Origin: Actinokineospora alba
GTDB taxonomy: Bacteria; Actinomycetota; Actinomycetes; Mycobacteriales; Pseudonocardiaceae
DNA: 64,000 nt
Reading direction: 5' to 3'
Assembly: GCF_004362515.1 (NCBI RefSeq)
Contig: NZ_SNXU01000001.1
Location: forward strand, 7,006,001 to 7,070,000
Within the stretch, counting starts at the first letter, position 1. Every line of letters starts with the position of its first letter. A program made the translations under genes and the position numbers. The notes beneath the pieces were generated by a model. That model was not told the DNA's origin, did not search any database, and worked only from the letters and a program-made list of their open reading frames with translations. Positions 35,004-43,641 of the stretch are shown piece after piece.

Positions 35004-35255
35004 ATGCCACGTCCGACGTCGCCGAAGACGCTTTCGCAGACCCACGAGCTGGTGATGAGCTTCCGGCCCGCCTACACCGCGCCGCCCGCCGACTGGAAAG
35101 CGTTCCGCGAGAAAGCCGCCCGGCTCTACACCGAGATCGCCGACATCGACCGCCACCACCATCATGAGGCGATGGCTTGGGCGAGTTCGGAGCGCGAGAA
35201 GGCGGCGGAGATCGGGCGCGCGATGAGGGAGGCGCGGGCCGTCGAAGCAAAATGA
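35004..35255 (+). CDS. Small conserved protein (AMED_5909-like)
   Basis: 83 residues, helical and rich in Ala, Glu and His: SQTHELVMSFRPAYTAPPADWKAFREKAARLY and DIDRHHHHEAMAWASSEREKA. It resembles short Pseudonocardiales proteins named AMED_5909 family, a match from memory and not certain. It diverges from the XRE regulator gene, a common arrangement for regulator-controlled small proteins. Confidence 0.65.
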   Translation: MPRPTSPKTLSQTHELVMSFRPAYTAPPADWKAFREKAARLYTEIADIDRHHHHEAMAWASSEREKAAEIGRAMREARAVEAK

Positions 35256-35320
35256 GGCGACTTCGGCGGTGTCCTCCGCCGACAATCCACCGCGAACGCC
35301 GCCGACCGGAGAGCCGAACC

Positions 35321-35671
35321 ATGAGCCAGGACCGAACGACCACCCTGTGGCGCCCCACGGGCCCGGAGGAGCTCGACCTGCTCCGCCAGGCGGACTGGCG
35401 GCGGTGGCCGCCCCGGCTCCCCGAGCAGCCGATCTTCTACCCAGTCCTCAACGAGGACTACGCGATCAAGATCGCAAAGGAGTGGAATGTCCCCCACCAC
35501 GGCGCCGGCTACGTGACCAGGTTCGAGGTCGACACCGAGTTCCTGACCAGGTATCCCGTTCAGCAGGCAGGCGGCCGAACCATTCTCGAACTCTGGGTTC
35601 CCGCCGAGGAGCTCGACGAGTTCAACGACCACATCGTCGGTCCCATCGAACTCATCCACGAGTTCCGATAG
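35321..35671 (+). CDS. Conserved hypothetical protein (labelled ADP-ribosylation/crystallin J1 in databases)
   Basis: 116 residues. The sequence WRRWPPRLPEQPIFYPVLNEDYAIKIAKEWN, GYVTRFEVDTEFLTRYPVQ and LWVPAEELDEFNDHIVGPIELI matches a widespread bacterial family. Some members carry the misleading name ADP-ribosylation/crystallin J1. No catalytic evidence exists. The start is ATG 35321 with CGGAGAG upstream. It is followed at once by a strong terminator. Confidence 0.85.
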   Translation: MSQDRTTTLWRPTGPEELDLLRQADWRRWPPRLPEQPIFYPVLNEDYAIKIAKEWNVPHHGAGYVTRFEVDTEFLTRYPVQQAGGRTILELWVPAEELDEFNDHIVGPIELIHEFR

Positions 35672-35674
35672 GAA

Positions 35675-35708
35675 AGGGCTGCCCACCGCCGAAGCGGTGG
35701 GCAGCCCT
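35675..35708. terminator. Strong bidirectional terminator hairpin
   Basis: Perfect 15-bp arms, AGGGCTGCCCACCGC at 35675-35689 and its complement at 35694-35708, close on a CGAA tetraloop. It sits between the ends of two convergent genes and can serve both. Confidence 0.9.
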
Positions 35709-35721
35709 CATCACCAGCGAC

Positions 35722-37887
35722 TTACTCGAAGATCTCGCCCTTCTCAGCCTTCTCCACCAGCGAAGCAGGCGGGAGGAACCGGTCCCCGTAACGCTCGGCC
35801 AGCTCACGCGAGCGGGCAACGAAGCCAGGGATGCCGCCCGGGTAACCGTTGATGTACTGGATGACACCACCGGTCCAGGGCGGGAACCCGATGCCGAAGA
35901 TGGACCCGATGTTGGCGTCCGGCACGGTCCGCAGAACTTCCTCGTCGAAGCACTTGACGGTCTCAAGGCCTTCCGCGAAGAGCATGCGCTCCTGCATGTC
36001 CTTGAACGGGACCTCCACGGTGCCCGCCGCGAAGGCGTCGGCGAGGCCCGGCCACAGGCCGGTGCGCTTGCCCTCGTCGTCGTACTCGTAGAAGCCCGCG
36101 CCCGAGGAGCGGCCCTTGCGGTCGAACTCGTCGATCAGGCGGTCCAGCACGCCCTCCGACGGGTGGACGTCCCACGTGCCGCCCGCGGCCTCGATGGCCG
36201 CGCGGGTCTCCTGCCGGATCTTGCGCGGCAAGGTGAACGTGAGCTCGTCGAGCAGCTGCAGCGGCGCGGCCGGGTAGCCCGCCTGCAGGCCCGCCTGCTC
36301 GATCGACGACGGCGCGACGCCCTCGCCGACCATCGCGACGGCCTCGTTGATGAAGGTGCCGATCACGCGGCTGGTGAAGAAGCCGCGGCTGTCGTTGACG
36401 ACGATCGGGGTCTTCTTGATCTGCAGCGTGTAGTCGAAAGCCTTGGCCAGCGCGACATCGCTGGTCTTCTCGCCGACGACGATCTCCACCAGCGGCATCT
36501 TGTCGACCGGGGAGAAGAAGTGCAGGCCGATGAAGTCCTCCTGCCGCTTCACCCCCGTCGCCAGGTCGGTGATCGGCAGCGTCGAGGTGTTGGAGCCCAG
36601 CAGCGCGTCGGGCGCGACCAGGTCCTCGATCTCGCCGAAGACCTTCTTCTTCAGGTCCGGGGACTCGAAGACGGCCTCCACGACCAGGTCCACACCGGCC
36701 ACGTCGGCCGGGTCGGCCGTGGGCGTGATGCGGGCCAGGACCTCGTCGGCCTTCTCCTGGGTGAGCTTGCCCCGGGACACGGCCTTGGCGAGGATCTTCT
36801 CCGAGTACGCCTTGCCCTTCTGCGCCGACTCAAGGGAAACGTCCTTGAGCACGACCTCGATCCCCGCGCGGGCACTGGAGTACGCGATACCCGCGCCCAT
36901 CATCCCGGCGCCCAGCACCGCGACCCGGCGAGCCGTGTACTGCGGCTGGCCGTCGGGACGGCTGTTGCCCTTGTTGATGGCCTGCAGGTCGAAGAAGAAC
37001 GCCTTGGTCATGTTCTTCGCGACCTGGCCGACGACAAGGTCCACAAAGTACTGCGTCTCGATCTTCTGCGCGGTGTCGATGTCGACCTGGCAACCCTCGA
37101 TCACCGTCGCGAGGATGTTGCGCGGGGCGGGCATCGGCGCACCCTTGAGCTGCTTGCGCAGGTTCGCCGGGAACGCGGGCAGGTTCGCCGCGAACGCCGG
37201 GTGCGACGGGGCGCCACCGGGGATCTTGAAGCCCTTGCCGTCCCACGGCTGCTGCGCGGCGGGGTTGGCCTTGATCCACGCCTTCGCGGACGCGATCAGC
37301 TCCTCCGGGGTGGACACGGTCTCGTTGACCAAGCCCAGTTCCTTGGCCTTGGCGGGCTTGTGCCGCTGACCCTGCAGCAGCACATTGAGCAGCGCGCTCT
37401 GGATGCCGATCAGCCGCGGCACGCGGACACAGCCGCCGCCACCGGGCAGCAGGCCCAGCCCGACCTCGGGCAGGCCGATCTCGCTGCCCTTGACGTCGAG
37501 CGCGACCCGGTAGTGCGTGGCCAGCGCGAGTTCCAGGCCACCGCCGAGCGCGGCGCCGTTGATGGCGGCCACGACCGGCTTGCCGAGGGTCTCCAGCCGA
37601 CGGAAGTCGGCCTTCATGCCGTCGCAGCGCTCGGTGATGGCCTGCGCGTCATCCGGACCGGCCGTGATGAGCATCCGCAGGTCGCCGCCCGCGAAGAAGG
37701 TCTTCTTCGCCGAGGTGAGCACGACACCGGTGATGGAGTCCTTTTCGGACACCAGGCGGTCGACGGTCTCGGTGAGCGCCACCCGGAAGGTGTCGTTCAT
37801 CGTGTTGGCCGACTGGCCCGGGTCGTCCATCGTCAGGGTCACGATGCCGTCGGCGTCGGACTCCCACTTGAACATGTTCTCAGTCAT
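35722..37887 (-). CDS. fadB: FadB-like enoyl-CoA hydratase / 3-hydroxyacyl-CoA dehydrogenase
   Basis: 721-residue bifunctional beta-oxidation enzyme. The N-terminal crotonase domain has NGAALGGGLELALA (oxyanion hole) and GLPEVGLGLLPGGGG (catalytic Glu). The central Rossmann domain starts VAVLGAGMMGAGIAY, with the catalytic histidine in GLHFFSPVDKMPLVE. The C-terminal dehydrogenase domain begins GFFTSRVIGTFINEAV. It hydrates enoyl-CoA and oxidises the product to 3-ketoacyl-CoA for the thiolase encoded 19 bases upstream. Confidence 0.96.
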   Translation of the reverse strand: MTENMFKWESDADGIVTLTMDDPGQSANTMNDTFRVALTETVDRLVSEKDSITGVVLTSAKKTFFAGGDLRMLITAGPDDAQAITERCDGMKADFRRLETLGKPVVAAINGAALGGGLELALATHYRVALDVKGSEIGLPEVGLGLLPGGGGCVRVPRLIGIQSALLNVLLQGQRHKPAKAKELGLVNETVSTPEELIASAKAWIKANPAAQQPWDGKGFKIPGGAPSHPAFAANLPAFPANLRKQLKGAPMPAPRNILATVIEGCQVDIDTAQKIETQYFVDLVVGQVAKNMTKAFFFDLQAINKGNSRPDGQPQYTARRVAVLGAGMMGAGIAYSSARAGIEVVLKDVSLESAQKGKAYSEKILAKAVSRGKLTQEKADEVLARITPTADPADVAGVDLVVEAVFESPDLKKKVFGEIEDLVAPDALLGSNTSTLPITDLATGVKRQEDFIGLHFFSPVDKMPLVEIVVGEKTSDVALAKAFDYTLQIKKTPIVVNDSRGFFTSRVIGTFINEAVAMVGEGVAPSSIEQAGLQAGYPAAPLQLLDELTFTLPRKIRQETRAAIEAAGGTWDVHPSEGVLDRLIDEFDRKGRSSGAGFYEYDDEGKRTGLWPGLADAFAAGTVEVPFKDMQERMLFAEGLETVKCFDEEVLRTVPDANIGSIFGIGFPPWTGGVIQYINGYPGGIPGFVARSRELAERYGDRFLPPASLVEKAEKGEIFE

Positions 37888-37906
37888 CTGTGTGTTCTCT
37901 CCGGGA

Positions 37907-39121
37907 TCAGACGCGCTCGATGATGGTCGCGACGCCCATGCCGCCGCCGATGCACAGGGTGATGAGGGCGCGCCGGGCGCCGCGCCGCTCCAGCTCGTCG
38001 ACCATGGTGCCGGTGATCATCGCGCCGGTCGCGCCGAGCGGGTGGCCCATGGCGATCGAGCCGCCGTTGACGTTGATCTTCTCGTGCGGGATCTTCAGGT
38101 CCTTCATGAACTTGAGGACCACCGCGGCGAAGGCCTCGTTGAGTTCCCACAGGTCGATGTCGTCGGGCGTCAAACCCGCCAGTGCCAACGCCTTCTGCGC
38201 GGCCGGGGTCGGGCCGGTCAGCATGATGGTCGGCTCGGCGCCGGTCACCGCGGCGGAGACGACGCGCGCGCGCGGGGTCAGGCCCGCGGCCCGACCGGCT
38301 TCCTCGTTGCCGATGAGCACCAGCGCGGCGCCGTCGACGATGCCCGAGGAGTTCGCGGCGGTGTGCACGTGGTTGATCTTCTCGACCCAGTGGTACTTCT
38401 GCAGCGCCACCGCGTCGAAGCCGCCCATGTCGCCGATGCCCGCGAACGACGGCCCGAGCTTGCCCAGACCCTCCACAGTGGACTCGGGGCGCATGTGCTC
38501 GTCGTGGTCGAGGATCGTCACGCCGTTGCGGTCCTTCACCGGGACCACGGACTTGGCGAAGTAGCCCGCCGACCACGCCGCCGCCGCGCGCTTCTGCGAC
38601 TCGACGGCGTAGGAGTCGACGTCGTCGCGGCTGAAGCCCTCGATGGTGGCGATGAGGTCGGCACTGATGCCCTGCGGGACGAAGTACGAGTCGTAGTTCG
38701 TCTCCGGGTCGTTGAACCAGGCGCCGCCGTCGGAGCCCATCGGCACGCGCGACATCGACTCGACGCCGCCGGCGATCATGAGCTGGTTCCAGCCGGAGCG
38801 GACCTTCTCGGCCGCGGTGTTGACCGCTTCGAGGCCGGAGGCGCAGAACCGGTCGAGCTGCACGCCCGCGACGGTGTCCGGCAGGCCCGCGGCGACCGCG
38901 GCGGTGCGCGCGATGACCGAGCCCTGGTCGCCGACCGGGGACACCACGCCGAGCACGATGTCGTCGATGGTCGCCGGGTCGAGGTCAGGGTGGCGCGCGG
39001 TGAGCTCGTCGATGAGACCGACGACGAGCGAGATGGGCTTGACCCCGTGCAGCGATCCGGTCTTCTTGCCGCGGCCGCGCGGCGTGCGGATCGCCTCGTA
39101 GATGAAGGCTTCGGTACTCAC
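37907..39121 (-). CDS. fadA: Acetyl-CoA acyltransferase (thiolase)
   Basis: 404 residues. The nucleophilic Cys93 lies in DRFCASGLEAV. The second active-site motifs NGGSIAMGHPLGATGA and LCIGGGMG are near the C-terminus. It performs the last step of beta-oxidation. It is the first gene of a two-gene operon with fadB, divergent from a double TetR regulator across two palindromes. Confidence 0.96.
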   Translation of the reverse strand: MSTEAFIYEAIRTPRGRGKKTGSLHGVKPISLVVGLIDELTARHPDLDPATIDDIVLGVVSPVGDQGSVIARTAAVAAGLPDTVAGVQLDRFCASGLEAVNTAAEKVRSGWNQLMIAGGVESMSRVPMGSDGGAWFNDPETNYDSYFVPQGISADLIATIEGFSRDDVDSYAVESQKRAAAAWSAGYFAKSVVPVKDRNGVTILDHDEHMRPESTVEGLGKLGPSFAGIGDMGGFDAVALQKYHWVEKINHVHTAANSSGIVDGAALVLIGNEEAGRAAGLTPRARVVSAAVTGAEPTIMLTGPTPAAQKALALAGLTPDDIDLWELNEAFAAVVLKFMKDLKIPHEKINVNGGSIAMGHPLGATGAMITGTMVDELERRGARRALITLCIGGGMGVATIIERV

Positions 39122-39152
39122 GCTCGTCCGATCCTCTCCTCAAGTTTTGAGC

Positions 39153-39197
39153 TAATGCCCATTAACATAGTGCCGTTGTTTCGCAGGTTGTCAACCT
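39153..39197. promoter_or_regulatory. Two palindromes in the fadA / double-TetR divergent promoter
   Basis: TAATG-CC-CATTA at 39153-39164 and AGGTTG-T-CAACCT at 39185-39197 lie between the fadA start (39121) and the regulator start (39246). The two sites differ in sequence. That is notable because the adjacent regulator has two DNA-binding domains. Confidence 0.6.
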
Positions 39198-39245
39198 CTC
39201 GGCGCTGCTCTACCGTGGTTAGTCGAGTCTCACTGAGGGGGATAG

Positions 39246-40460
39246 GTGACAGCCGAGGTCGGCCGGGTGCCGGTACGCAGACCACGCAACCGCAAGGCCC
39301 AGCTGGCCGAGGCGGCCGCCGACCTGTTCGGCAAGCGCGGCTATCACGCGGTCGGCGTGAACGACATCGCCGCCGCCGCGGGCATCACCGGCCCGGCCGT
39401 CTACCGGCACTTCCCCAACAAGCAGGCCGTCCTCGGCCACGTGCTGTTGACCGGCGTCGACGTGCTGACCGAGCGGCTCACCGAGGTCACCGCCGCCGCC
39501 GAGGGCGATCCGCACCGCTGCGTCGGCCCGCTGCTGCACACCGCCGCCGCGGTCTCCATCGAGCAGCGCGAGCTGACCGCACTGTGGCGCTGGCAGGGCC
39601 GCCACCTCCACGATGGCGACCAGAAGGAGATCCAGCGGCGAGTCGGCACCCTGCTCGCCCAGGCCATCGCGGGCCTGCGCGGGCTGCGTCCCGAGCTCAG
39701 TGCCGCGGATGCCCACCTGCTCAGTTTCGCCGCGATGAGCGTGTACGGCAGCGTGGGCGACCACCACGTCAACTACGCCCGCGAGCCGTTCGAGCTGCTG
39801 CTGGCCCGGCTGGCCGAGGCCGTCGTGCTCAGCGATGTGGTCCCGGCCACTCAGGACGCCCCCCAGGCCGCGTGGCGGGCCCGCACGCAGATGCCCGTCT
39901 CCCGGCGTGAAGAGCTCCTCACGGCCGCGACCAGGCTGTTCCGCGACCACGGCTACCACGCGGTGAGCATGGAGGACATCGGCGCGGTCACCGGCATCGC
40001 GGGTCCCAGCATCTACCGGCACTTCGCGGCGAAGTCCGACATCCTGCTGGCCGCGAGCCGCCGGATGGCCGACCGGCTGCAGCTGGGCCTCGACACCGCG
40101 CTCGCCGAGGCGGCCGACCCCGCCGACGCGCTGCACCGGCTGACCAGGTCTTACGCCGACACTGTGCAGCGCTCCGACGACCTGATCGCGGTGTACACCA
40201 GCGAGCTGGTCAACCTACCCGAGCGCGACGCCAAGGAGCTGCGCAGGCTGCAGCGCGGCTACGTCGCCGAGTGGGTCCGGCTGCTGCGCGAGATGGGCCC
40301 GGCCCTGACCGAGCCGGAGGCCAGGGTCGCGGTGCACGCGGCGCTGACGGTGGTGAACGACCTGCCGCGCACGGGCAGGGTCAAGTCTCGACCCGCTTTG
40401 ACAGCGGAGATCGCCGGGTTGGCGATGGCGGTCCTGCGGGAGGCGGCACACGGCTCGTAG
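39246..40460 (+). CDS. Double-headed TetR regulator (two TetR domains fused)
   Basis: 404 residues containing two complete TetR units. The first HTH (about 15-62) reads AADLFGKRGYHAVGVNDIAAAAGITGPAVYRHFPNKQAVL. The second (about 220-265) reads ATRLFRDHGYHAVSMEDIGAVTGIAGPSIYRHFAAKSDIL. Each is followed by its own helical ligand domain. It is a single-chain pseudodimer that could read an asymmetric pair of half sites. GTG 39246 follows GAGGGGGA. It is divergent from fadAB and 13 bases upstream of a P450, and probably senses acyl-CoA. Confidence 0.93.
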   Translation: MTAEVGRVPVRRPRNRKAQLAEAAADLFGKRGYHAVGVNDIAAAAGITGPAVYRHFPNKQAVLGHVLLTGVDVLTERLTEVTAAAEGDPHRCVGPLLHTAAAVSIEQRELTALWRWQGRHLHDGDQKEIQRRVGTLLAQAIAGLRGLRPELSAADAHLLSFAAMSVYGSVGDHHVNYAREPFELLLARLAEAVVLSDVVPATQDAPQAAWRARTQMPVSRREELLTAATRLFRDHGYHAVSMEDIGAVTGIAGPSIYRHFAAKSDILLAASRRMADRLQLGLDTALAEAADPADALHRLTRSYADTVQRSDDLIAVYTSELVNLPERDAKELRRLQRGYVAEWVRLLREMGPALTEPEARVAVHAALTVVNDLPRTGRVKSRPALTAEIAGLAMAVLREAAHGS

Positions 40461-40473
40461 ACAGGAGGCTCGG

Positions 40474-41832
40474 GTGTCCGTTGCAGACAGACTCGTCCGG
40501 TGGCTCAGCGATCGGCCATGGCCGGTGCGCGAGTACGCACCCGCTCCTGAGGGCCTGCGCCCGATCCTGGGTGACAGCGGTCCGCCCGTGCTCGGCCACA
40601 CGATCGCCGTCCTGCGTCAGGGAATCGACTTCGGACTCCGCCGGTACGAGCGCTTCGGCCCGGTCACATGGATTCGCGCGTTCGGCACGACGGTGATCTC
40701 CGCCGCGGGCCCGGAGGCGGCGCAGGTGGTGCTGGCCAACAAGGACAAGGCGTACTCGCAGCAGGGCTGGACGTTCTTCATCGGCCCGTTCTTCCACCGC
40801 GGGCTGATGCTGCTCGACTTCGAGGAGCACCACCATCACCGCAGGCTGATGCAGGAGGCCTTCACCGCCGACCGGATAGCGGGCTACACGCGCAAAGTCG
40901 CGGAGTTGGCGGCCCGGGAGATTCCACTGTGGCCGGTGACGCCGGGGTTCGAGGTGTACCCGGCGTTGAAGAAGCTGACCCTGGATGTGGCGACCGAGGT
41001 GTTCATGGCCACCGAGGTCGGCTCGGAGGCGTCCAGGCTGCGCAAGGCTTTCGTCGACACGGTCCGGGCGGGCACGTCGGTCGTGCGGTATCCGGTGCCG
41101 GGCGGTCGGTGGAAGGCCGGACTCCAGGGGCGGAAGATGTTGGAGGACTTCTTCCGGCGGAGCCTGCCGCAGAAGCGGGCGAGCGTGGACGACGACCTGT
41201 TCTCCGCGCTGTGCCACGCGAAGACCGACGACGGCGCGGTGTTCTCGGACGACGATGTCGTCAACCACATGATCTTCCTGATGATGGCCGCGCACGACAC
41301 GTCGACGATCACGACGTCGGCGGTGATGTATTTCCTTGGGAAAGACCAGGAGTGGCAGGACAAGGTCCGCGCGGAGGTGCTCGCGGGAGACTCGTCGGAC
41401 ACCTTGGAGCTGGTGATCAAGGAGTCCATGCGCCTGGTCGCGCCGGTGCCGTCGCTGGTTCGGGAGACGGTCAAGGACACGGAACTGCTGGGCCACTTCG
41501 TGCCGAAGGGCACCAAGATCATGGTGACGCCGTGGATCAACCACCTGCTGCCGGAGTACTGGCCCGACCCGAAGCGCTTCGACCCGCTGCGGTTCGCCGA
41601 GGACCGGCGCGAGGACAAGGTCCACCGGTACGCGTGGATCCCGTTCGGCGGCGGGGTGCACAAGTGCATCGGCATGCACTTCGGCATGTCCGAGGTGAAG
41701 ACGCTGCTGACCCAGCTGCTCCGGACGTTCCGCTGGTCGTTCCCGGAGGGCTACGAGGTCCGCTGGGACCCCACCGCGCTGCCGATCCCGACCGACGGCC
41801 TACCTCTGCGGTTCGAACAAGTGCCGCAGTGA
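40474..41832 (+). CDS. Cytochrome P450
   Basis: 452 residues. The I-helix oxygen-activation motif is MMAAHDTST. The K-helix ExxR is in KESMRLV. The heme-ligand loop is FGGGVHKCIGMHFG, with the cysteine thiolate. No membrane anchor is apparent. GTG 40474 has ACAGGAGG upstream. It lies next to the fad regulator, so a lipid or fatty-acid substrate is plausible. The nearest ferredoxin gene in the window is 20 kb away. The last 33 bases overlap the convergent phosphotransferase gene. Confidence 0.94.
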   Translation: MSVADRLVRWLSDRPWPVREYAPAPEGLRPILGDSGPPVLGHTIAVLRQGIDFGLRRYERFGPVTWIRAFGTTVISAAGPEAAQVVLANKDKAYSQQGWTFFIGPFFHRGLMLLDFEEHHHHRRLMQEAFTADRIAGYTRKVAELAAREIPLWPVTPGFEVYPALKKLTLDVATEVFMATEVGSEASRLRKAFVDTVRAGTSVVRYPVPGGRWKAGLQGRKMLEDFFRRSLPQKRASVDDDLFSALCHAKTDDGAVFSDDDVVNHMIFLMMAAHDTSTITTSAVMYFLGKDQEWQDKVRAEVLAGDSSDTLELVIKESMRLVAPVPSLVRETVKDTELLGHFVPKGTKIMVTPWINHLLPEYWPDPKRFDPLRFAEDRREDKVHRYAWIPFGGGVHKCIGMHFGMSEVKTLLTQLLRTFRWSFPEGYEVRWDPTALPIPTDGLPLRFEQVPQ

Positions 41833-42591
41833 CCTCCGCGCCTCGTCCGCGTAGCGCTGGATCCCGGACGTGATGCCGTAGGCGAGGTCTTCGAGGACGG
41901 TGCAACGGGCGTAGAAGGCGGCCCGCGCGGCGAGCGGGCCGTCGATGAGGACACCGAGGTCGCGGTAGATCAGGCCGTGGTCGTAGGCGGGGTCGCAGAG
42001 GGCGGCGTCGGTCCAGTCGATGATGCCGGTGACGTCGCCGGTGGCGGGGTCGACGAGGACGTGTTCGATGCCCAAGTCGTTGTGCGAGAAGACGGAGGGC
42101 TCGGTTCGGGTCGGCGGCTCGGCGTCGAGGAACCTCTCGATGGAGCGGCGGTATTCCCGCGGAACCTCCACCGCCGCGTAGCTCTCGTGGGCTTCGGCCA
42201 GCCACTGGCTGACCGGATCGTCGTCGGTGTCGACCAACCCGGCCACCGCGTCCACGGGAATGGCCTGCACCGTGTCGACGTAGGCGTTCAGCACCTTCGC
42301 GATCCCCGGCGGTGGGGTGACGTCGACCAGCGGGATGCCGGGGAGTTTGCGGTAGGCCATGCACTCGGGTTCCACGAACACCGGCGTGGGCACCGCGAAA
42401 GGCGAGAACCTCGCGACCGTCTCGAGCAGCTTCGCCTCCCGGAGCACGTCGGTGCCCCCTTTGGCGAAGCGCACGATCAGCTCGCCGTCGACCTCATAGG
42501 CGACATTGTCCTGGCCCTCGCCCAGCCGGACCACAGCCTCACAGCCGATCCCGTGCGCGGCAAGGACAGCGTGGACGTCGTGACTCGCCAT
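41800..42591 (-). CDS. Aminoglycoside-phosphotransferase-fold kinase
   Basis: 263 residues. The nucleotide-binding segment is VRLGEGQDNVAYEVDGELIVRF, the catalytic loop is SHNDLGIEHVLVD, and the Mg-binding DFG-like motif is GIIDWTDAALCDPAYDHG. It belongs to the APH/choline-kinase superfamily. The phosphorylated compound is unknown, and resistance cannot be inferred. ATG 42591 is used. A GTG two codons earlier is possible. Confidence 0.9.
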   Translation of the reverse strand: MASHDVHAVLAAHGIGCEAVVRLGEGQDNVAYEVDGELIVRFAKGGTDVLREAKLLETVARFSPFAVPTPVFVEPECMAYRKLPGIPLVDVTPPPGIAKVLNAYVDTVQAIPVDAVAGLVDTDDDPVSQWLAEAHESYAAVEVPREYRRSIERFLDAEPPTRTEPSVFSHNDLGIEHVLVDPATGDVTGIIDWTDAALCDPAYDHGLIYRDLGVLIDGPLAARAAFYARCTVLEDLAYGITSGIQRYADEARRSLRHLFEPQR

Positions 42592-42698
42592 GAGCACAAC
42601 CTAGACCGCCAGGGGCGTCTCGTGCTTCTGAATTCCGTCAGACCCGACTGGCCACGCGGCGTTGGCACGGCCAGCCGGTCTCACCTACTTCAGTCGCT

Positions 42699-42815
42699 TC
42701 AGGAAGCGGACTCGTCGGCGTCCTGGGCCGTGGGTGCGGTCTCGGTCGCCGGTTCGACGTCATCCTCGACGAAGAGGGGTCCGTCGAAGTGCAGGGTCGC
42801 GTCGAGGTCGCTCAT
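42699..42815 (-). CDS. Candidate 38-residue acidic peptide
   Basis: A short frame reading MSDLDATLHFDGPLFVEDD and then an acidic Thr/Ala/Glu-rich tail, ending TGA at 42699. It has a good GGAAGG ribosome site six bases before the ATG. It contains no cysteine and no recognised leader motif. Its 5' side faces the palindrome at 42961 and the divergent TetR gene, so the regulator may control it. No family was recognised. The rest of the 42592-42999 interval shows no clear gene. Confidence 0.4.
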   Translation of the reverse strand: MSDLDATLHFDGPLFVEDDVEPATETAPTAQDADESAS

Positions 42816-42960
42816 GGTGGTCCTTCCGTTGGCGGCGGCGCCCAGTACGCCGCCGCGGCAGGCGAAGGGTACTTCAGCGGGTCAGCGCAAGATCGGGACA
42901 CGCCGCGATCCGTTGCACCGCTTTGGTTATGGTCGCCTTCGCAGCGGCCGCTCGGTTACG

Positions 42961-42972
42961 ATGCGATCGCAT
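42961..42972. promoter_or_regulatory. Perfect 12-bp palindrome, likely TetR operator
   Basis: ATGCGATCGCAT is its own reverse complement. The symmetry extends imperfectly to about 22 bases (TTACG... to ...CATAA). It lies 27 bases before the chosen TTG start of the TetR gene. This is why I do not use the in-frame ATG inside the palindrome as the start. Confidence 0.65.
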
Positions 42973-42999
42973 CATAAACAGGTGGAGCGGAGTCGGGCC

Positions 43000-43641
43000 T
43001 TGCCGAAACAGGTGGACCACCAAGCGCGGCGGCAGCAGATCGCCGAGGCGGTGTGCAGGCTGGCGGGCAGCCAGGGCCTGGACGCGGTGAGCCTGCGGCA
43101 GGTCGCGGTCGAGGCCGGGGTGTCCATGGGGATGGTCCAGCACTACTTCACCACGAAGGACGACATGCTGCTGTTCGCCTTCCACACCGTCAGCGAACGC
43201 GTGGAACAGCGCATCCGAACCGCGGTCGCCGACGTCGGGTCGGATGCGCGCACCCTGCTGCGGGCGCTGCTGGTCGACATGCTGCCGGTGGGTGCGGAGA
43301 GCCGGGCCGAGGCCCCGGTGTGGGCGGCGTTCCTCGCCCGCGCGATCGTCGAACCCCGCCTGGCCAAACCGCTGCGCGAAGGCGGCCGGGGCATGAGCAC
43401 CTTCATCGCCGACCACATTCGCGCCGGCGCTCCTCGGGAGAACATCGACCCGACCTTCGAGGCGCTCACCCTGCTGGCACTGGTCGACGGCCTGATGTCA
43501 CACCTGCTGATCGGCCAGATCGACGACACGACCGCCTTGGCCACGCTCGACCACAACCTCGACCGCATCTTCGGGCACGCGCACGAGCAGCGCGGTGACG
43601 TTGTCATGCCCACCGGCGTCGAGGGCGTACCCGACGAGTGA
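43000..43641 (+). CDS. TetR-family regulator
   Basis: 213 residues from the TTG at 43000, giving the usual family start (M)PKQVDHQARRQQIAEAV with GGAGCGGAG upstream. The HTH is LRQVAVEAGVSMGMVQHYFTTKDDML, followed by a BetI-like C-terminal domain. The last 144 bases run antiparallel through the 3' end of the PP2C phosphatase gene. It probably represses itself and the divergent small peptide. Confidence 0.88.
   Translation: MPKQVDHQARRQQIAEAVCRLAGSQGLDAVSLRQVAVEAGVSMGMVQHYFTTKDDMLLFAFHTVSERVEQRIRTAVADVGSDARTLLRALLVDMLPVGAESRAEAPVWAAFLARAIVEPRLAKPLREGGRGMSTFIADHIRAGAPRENIDPTFEALTLLALVDGLMSHLLIGQIDDTTALATLDHNLDRIFGHAHEQRGDVVMPTGVEGVPDE

Noticed and set aside
42961..43641. TetR start at the ATG at 42961
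   Set aside because: That ATG lies inside the perfect palindrome and has no ribosome site. The TTG at 43000 has one and gives the normal family N-terminus.
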